NCBI GenBank assembly: GCA_002346675.1
Contig: DEAI01000016.1
Coordinates: 53,882-117,881, forward strand
Length of the DNA stretch: 64,000 bases
Direction of reading: 5' to 3'
Source: Fidelibacterota bacterium UBA2986
GTDB lineage: Bacteria; Fidelibacterota; Marinisomatia; Marinisomatales; AB-629-J13
The position numbers and the translations under genes are program-made. The notes beneath the pieces were generated by a model, which was not told the origin of the DNA, ran no database searches, and was given only the letters and a program-made list of their open reading frames with translations. Of the stretch, positions 59,995-64,000 are shown in pieces; the stretch's first letter is position 1, and each line of letters opens with the position of its first letter.

Positions 59995-60825
59995 TTGACT
60001 GAATTGATTATAGTTTTTAGAGAAGTTTTAGAAGCTTCGTTAATAATAGGCATTCTTTATACTTACTTAAAAAAAATAGATAACGGGAACGCAATTAAAC
60101 AGCTTTGGAAAGGTGTTAGTTATGCACTTATAGCTAGTATGGTTGGCTCTTTTTTATTTCAGATATTTGCAGGAGGTTTTCAAGGAAAGGCCGAAAAATT
60201 GTTTGAAGGGTTTGTAATGATAATTGCATCAATTACCTTAGCATCTATGATAATTTGGATGGCAAAAAATCAAAATATAGCGAATGAAATTAAACAAAAA
60301 GCAGAAAAATCAATATCTGAGAATAAATTGGGGGTTGGAATCTTTAGCTTAGCGTTTATCTCTGTTTTTAGAGAGGGAATTGAAACGATATTATTCTTAT
60401 ATGGCATATTTATTAAAGACGGGAATGTTTCAATTATTTTGTCCTTACTAGGTGGATTATTAGGTCTAAGCATTGGATACCTAATTTTTATAAAAGGTAA
60501 ATCAGTTCCAGTAAAAACATTCTTTAATGTAAGTTCAATTTTGTTAATATTTGTGGCATCAGGTATGCTTGCCTATGGTGTTCATGAATTAGAATCCGCG
60601 GGGATAATTAAGGATTATGGTAGAATATGGGATATAAATCCAGAATTGAATTCAGATGGGTCGTATCCCTTGTTTCATGATAAGGGTTATATAGGTGGAT
60701 TTTTTAAGGGAATTTTTGGATATAATGGTAATCCTAGCTTAATTGAATTTTTAACATGGATGATTTCTTTAATTTGTTTTTTCTATTTATATAATCTATT
60801 TCGAGATGTAAAAAAGCTAAGTTGA
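59995..60825 (+). CDS. FTR1-family iron permease
   Basis: A 276-residue inner-membrane protein of the FTR1/EfeU family with about seven helices. The two iron-binding REXXE-type motifs are FREVLEASLI in helix 1 and FREGIETILF in helix 4. Translation starts at TTG 59995 with AAGGAA some 7 bases upstream; a TTG start keeps the conserved motif at residue 8, as in relatives. No EfeO or EfeB gene accompanies it; the partners here are a TonB receptor and lipoproteins, suggesting a ferric or ferrous uptake route across both membranes. Controlled by the upstream Fur box. Confidence 0.92.
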   Translation: MTELIIVFREVLEASLIIGILYTYLKKIDNGNAIKQLWKGVSYALIASMVGSFLFQIFAGGFQGKAEKLFEGFVMIIASITLASMIIWMAKNQNIANEIKQKAEKSISENKLGVGIFSLAFISVFREGIETILFLYGIFIKDGNVSIILSLLGGLLGLSIGYLIFIKGKSVPVKTFFNVSSILLIFVASGMLAYGVHELESAGIIKDYGRIWDINPELNSDGSYPLFHDKGYIGGFFKGIFGYNGNPSLIEFLTWMISLICFFYLYNLFRDVKKLS

Positions 60826-60826
60826 G

Positions 60827-61081
60827 ATGGATAAAAATATAACAATTAAAATTGATGGTTCTTCAATAGCATTAAAACAAAACGAGTTTTGGTATTTCAA
60901 AAAAAGATTAGAAGAAATTGATTATTTTTTTAAATCCTCTACCGATAAATCAAAATCCATTTTAATTAATATACCCCCAACTAGTTTATATATAAAAGTT
61001 AATTACACTCTTTACCAAATATTAATTAAAGAGGTCACTAAAATATTTAATACATATAAACAATCACTTCAAATAAAATGA
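60827..61081 (+). CDS. Small protein of unknown function in the iron operon
   Basis: An 84-residue protein (MDKNITIKIDGSSIALKQNEFWYFKKRLEEID...) beginning 1 base after the FTR1 stop and overlapping the next gene by 4 bases, so it is translationally coupled. It has no signal peptide or membrane helix and appears to be an alpha/beta cytoplasmic protein. I do not recognise the family; tight coupling suggests a function with the permease. Confidence 0.65.
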   Translation: MDKNITIKIDGSSIALKQNEFWYFKKRLEEIDYFFKSSTDKSKSILINIPPTSLYIKVNYTLYQILIKEVTKIFNTYKQSLQIK

Positions 61082-61263
61082 ACAGAATATTTTCACATAC
61101 ATGGTTAATAACTATTATTCTTTTTTCACTTCTGATTACAGGATGTGAAGATGACCCTATAATTTCTCCTCAAACTGGAGATGCAGATGATGGAGGCAGC
61201 TATGGGAACCTATCTTTTCCTGGCAGCGATAATAATGATGTTAATAATCCTGAGACATTTTAA
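61078..61263 (+). CDS. Small acidic lipoprotein in the iron operon
   Basis: A 61-residue predicted lipoprotein (signal LITIILFSLLITGC, Cys23) whose mature part is short, Asp/Asn-rich and probably unstructured (EDDPII, GDADDGGSYG, GSDNNDVNNPE). It overlaps the preceding gene (ATGA) and lies 14 bases before the receptor gene. The acidic tail could bind metal ions; that is a guess from composition. Confidence 0.7.
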   Translation: MNRIFSHTWLITIILFSLLITGCEDDPIISPQTGDADDGGSYGNLSFPGSDNNDVNNPETF

Positions 61264-61277
61264 TTGATTCCTACCTT

Positions 61278-63770
61278 ATGCAATTATTAAAGACCGTTAT
61301 AATATTAATATTAATACTTTCCTATTATGTATATGGAGTTAGTTCAAAATCAGTTATAAACGGAACTATTGTTAAAAATGATAGCAACTTACCTTTGCGA
61401 GGAGCAAATGTATTATTTGAAAGTGAAACTGGAAATAATTACGGTGCATCAACTGATGATAATGGATTCTATAGTGTAAGTGGAGTCTCAGCTGGTGATT
61501 ATACAATAAAAATAAGTTTTATTGGCTTTGAAGATTACAAAGAGAGTATCATAATCGAAGAAGGTAAGAAATATAAAATTGATGCAGCACTAACCATACA
61601 ACCAATATTAATGGCAAAACTTGAGATTATTAGTAAATTAGATAAGAGCTATGATGATCTACCTGGCGCAGCAACTGTTTTAGATATGCAAACATTAAGG
61701 CTTGTAAATCCTATCGGGACCCAAGAAATGTTAGAATATATTCCAGGTATTAATGGCTTTGCAGATGATGGTGTTGGAAATTCAAGGATAAGTATTGGCA
61801 TCCGCGGGCTTAACCCTAGAAGAAGCTCAAGAACTCTTATTTTAGAAGATGGTGTACCAATTCAGCCTGCACTTTATGTATACCCTAATATGTACTATAA
61901 TCCTCCATCAGATCGGATTGATCAAATTGAGGTTATAAAAGGTAGCAGTTCGATATTATATGGACCGCATACGATGGGAGGGGTAATCAATTATTTTACA
62001 AGGAGACCTCGTGATTTGTTTGGTGGCTCATTCAAGTTTACAGGTGGCCAAAATGGATATACTAGTCTGTTTACTGAAATTGGAGGTTGGGGAAGTGATA
62101 AAATTAATCCTGAAATTCAGTTTCTTTTGAAAAGAGGAGATGGTTTCAGACAGAATAATGAATTTGAACAAATTAATACAACTCTAAAAATAAACTATAA
62201 TCAATCCCCAACAAAAAATCTATACTTCAAAGCAAATTTTAATTTTGAAAACTCTAATGCTACATATACAGGATTGACGGAGTACTCTTTTTATAATGAT
62301 CCAAAATTTAATCCTAAAGAGGATGACAATTTCCGTGTATACAGAACTGCACTTGATTTAATCCAAACAGAGCAAGTGAACACTGACATAATTAAAAACA
62401 CTACCATTTTCATTAGTTTTTTTGACCGTCGTTGGTGGAGAGAGTATGATATGTTTATAAGACCAGGCTCTTTAAATAATAAAAATGAATATGATGAAAA
62501 TGATGAAGTCCCATCAAACGATTACATCAATGATTATATTGATTTGGTTCGTGTTGGGGGCGGTACTAGTGAATATGGATTTAAAAACTTTGGAATATTA
62601 AGAACATTTTATGTTGCTGGGCTTGAAAGGTCCTACAATATTAAGCATGACCTCTTCAATTATTCATCAAATATGGATGTAGGTTGGAGAGTATATTGGG
62701 AACGCTTCATTGATGACAGAAAAGAAGGTGAAGAGCCAGAATCAAGAGACGGTGTATATTACATTGGTGATATAGATTCAGCAACTATCGTTGGTAAGAG
62801 TCAACATTATGAGACAATGGCCTTTTCAGGGTTTATCTCAGAATCAATTGAGTTCGAAAAAATAATGATTAGGCCAGGTCTGCGATTTGAGATTTTTGAG
62901 CAAGAACGTATTGATCGCTTACAGGGCTCTATCTATCTTGATAAAACAGAGTATGTTATTTTGCCTGGTTTAGCTTTTACAAGCTCTCTGTTCGGGATAA
63001 ATCTATTTGGCGGTATCCATAGGGGTTACACTCCCCCATCAAGTGGGGCATTAAATATTGTTAATTTCGGTGAAAACTATAAAGATGGGGGATTAGATGT
63101 AGAGCCCGAGATGAGCTGGAATAAAGAAATTGGTTTTAGAGGAGTATCTCGTTTAATGGAATACGAGGTAGCAGCGTTTCATATAAATATTGAAAATTTG
63201 ATTGCAGCTGGTAGAGGAACTGCATTTTTAAATCTTGGTACAGTTACAACAATGGGACTGGAAACTAGAACACATTTTTTTCTTTCAAACATTTCAGCTA
63301 TCATTCCTGATCTAAATATTATTTATTGTCTATTAAATACAAGGATTGATGAAGGTGAAATACCATCTGCTATATACACGGTGAATGCAGACCTTAATGG
63401 GAATGTACTTCCTTATTCTCCTAGACACACACTTACACTTGGGCTCGAAACCAGATTATCTGATAAAGCTCACATTCGTTGTGATGTTAAATATGTGGAT
63501 AAGGTTTTTACAGATTTTGAAAATATTGAATTTCCTATGAATAAAGGAATTAGAGGTACAATTGATAGTTATACTATCTTAAACCTTTCAGCTAATATTT
63601 CAATAAGCTCAAGATTAAACATATTTTTATCTGGTAAGAATGTCACTGATGAAATCTATATTGGTTCTAGGCTGCATTCTAATCCAAGACAAAAACAACC
63701 AGAAATTAGTTCTGGAATTTTACCTGGTCCGAGAAGACAAATTAATGTAGGTATTGGTTATTCTTTCTAG
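61278..63770 (+). CDS. TonB-dependent siderophore/iron-type receptor
   Basis: An 830-residue outer-membrane receptor. Signal peptide, then a CarboxypepD_reg-like domain (NGTIVKNDSNLPLRGANVLFE), a plug with PGAATVLDMQTLR, GIRGLNPRRSSRTLILEDGVPI and GSSSILYGPHTMGGVINYFTR, and a barrel ending PRRQINVGIGYSF. The plug is like FecA/Fiu-type iron receptors, and position behind a Fur box and an FTR1 permease makes an iron ligand likely. It is intact, without internal stops. Confidence 0.93.
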   Translation: MQLLKTVIILILILSYYVYGVSSKSVINGTIVKNDSNLPLRGANVLFESETGNNYGASTDDNGFYSVSGVSAGDYTIKISFIGFEDYKESIIIEEGKKYKIDAALTIQPILMAKLEIISKLDKSYDDLPGAATVLDMQTLRLVNPIGTQEMLEYIPGINGFADDGVGNSRISIGIRGLNPRRSSRTLILEDGVPIQPALYVYPNMYYNPPSDRIDQIEVIKGSSSILYGPHTMGGVINYFTRRPRDLFGGSFKFTGGQNGYTSLFTEIGGWGSDKINPEIQFLLKRGDGFRQNNEFEQINTTLKINYNQSPTKNLYFKANFNFENSNATYTGLTEYSFYNDPKFNPKEDDNFRVYRTALDLIQTEQVNTDIIKNTTIFISFFDRRWWREYDMFIRPGSLNNKNEYDENDEVPSNDYINDYIDLVRVGGGTSEYGFKNFGILRTFYVAGLERSYNIKHDLFNYSSNMDVGWRVYWERFIDDRKEGEEPESRDGVYYIGDIDSATIVGKSQHYETMAFSGFISESIEFEKIMIRPGLRFEIFEQERIDRLQGSIYLDKTEYVILPGLAFTSSLFGINLFGGIHRGYTPPSSGALNIVNFGENYKDGGLDVEPEMSWNKEIGFRGVSRLMEYEVAAFHINIENLIAAGRGTAFLNLGTVTTMGLETRTHFFLSNISAIIPDLNIIYCLLNTRIDEGEIPSAIYTVNADLNGNVLPYSPRHTLTLGLETRLSDKAHIRCDVKYVDKVFTDFENIEFPMNKGIRGTIDSYTILNLSANISISSRLNIFLSGKNVTDEIYIGSRLHSNPRQKQPEISSGILPGPRRQINVGIGYSF

Positions 63771-63835
63771 GACTGAAATAGCAATTTAAAAAAACAATAA
63801 CAAATAACAACTTAATTAAAAAAGGATAAACTCGA

Positions 63836-64000
63836 ATGATAAACAGCACAAAACTCTTCTATTTTATTTCGTTCCTACTTATGTTAACCATAGGTTGTGA
63901 GGATACGAAAGATGATAATGAGGATACAACTCTTGAACAGCCTACATCTTATACATTTCCAAGTAGATTTGTTGATGGTGAAAGCAGTGTAAGTTATACC
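63836..64000 (+). CDS. DUF4856 lipoprotein, 5' part (runs off the window)
   Basis: ATG 63836 follows AAGGA by about 9 bases. The 55 visible residues contain a signal peptide and lipobox (LTIGC), an acidic linker and the segment PTSYTFPSRFVDGESSVSYT, the typical opening of DUF4856 proteins (Y-x-F...G-x-S-x-V-S-Y). DUF4856 proteins are usually encoded beside imelysin and TonB receptors in Bacteroidota iron loci, which fits. The remainder lies outside the window. Confidence 0.75.
   Translation, partial: MINSTKLFYFISFLLMLTIGCEDTKDDNEDTTLEQPTSYTFPSRFVDGESSVSYT

Noticed and set aside
1..64000. CRISPR arrays, tRNA or rRNA genes, insertion sequences
   Set aside because: I looked for regular short repeats, cloverleaf-like sequences and transposase motifs or terminal inverted repeats and found none I could support.

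Overview
The window reads as a chromosomal segment from a marine, AT-rich Gram-negative bacterium of the Fibrobacterota-Chlorobiota-Bacteroidota (FCB) sphere, most like Candidatus Marinimicrobia (SAR406/Neomarinimicrobiota). That placement is inferred from several secreted proteins ending in FlgD-like 'YPNPFNP' sorting domains, a PorV/PorQ-family barrel, three TonB-dependent receptors with carboxypeptidase-like N-terminal plugs, and tightly packed operons; no rRNA or marker phylogeny is available in the window.

Layout. 1-5.1 kb: end of a coiled-coil protein, a GAF-GAF-PAS class III nucleotide cyclase, a TPR superhelix split by an in-frame TAA, and a His-rich lipoprotein closed by a terminator. 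5.4-15.0 kb: a ten-gene kynurenine operon carrying tryptophan to 3-hydroxyanthranilate and 2-amino-3-carboxymuconate semialdehyde, then both to NAD (nadC) and to catabolism (decarboxylase, dehydrogenase, deaminase), plus an atypical SDR. 15-24 kb: secreted hydrolases, an M4 metallopeptidase, a FetB-like permease, a HTH protein, a voltage-gated K+ channel, a PET-hydrolase-like secreted esterase and a DUF1801 protein. 24.1-28.7 kb (minus): a leucine-rich/Notch-repeat lipoprotein and a TonB-dependent receptor. 29-34 kb (minus): acyltransferase-like membrane protein, GHL10 glycosidase, FG-GAP/VCBS protein. 34-41.5 kb: TonB receptor, a large secreted protein and a PorV-like barrel. 41.5-55.4 kb: a peptidoglycan turnover/recycling island (NamZ, LysA-like, PGRP amidase, GATase, PBP4, LdcA, SpmAB, NagZ, GH3-beta-lactamase fusion, sodium symporter). 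55.7-57.8 kb: glycosyltransferase fusion. 57.9-58.9 kb: a thioredoxin-like protein interrupted by UGA. 59-59.4 kb: decayed coding remnants. 59.8-64 kb: a Fur-box-preceded iron operon (FTR1 permease, small proteins, TonB receptor, DUF4856 lipoprotein running off the window).

The most striking observation is recoding. Two unrelated genes, the receptor at 24.1-27.3 kb and the thioredoxin-like protein at 57.9-58.9 kb, each contain one in-frame UGA followed in the same frame by convincing homologous sequence. In both, exactly 17 nt after the UGA lies a 3-nt GUU loop on a 7-bp stem, which is the expected geometry of a bacterial SECIS element. The thioredoxin-like protein would have a U-G-T-C redox motif; the receptor would have C-G-U in a predicted extracellular loop close to its C-terminus. 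I infer both are selenoproteins; a selenocysteine-containing TonB-dependent receptor is not a family I know to be described. UGA is used as an ordinary stop by many neighbouring genes, so this is not a changed genetic code.
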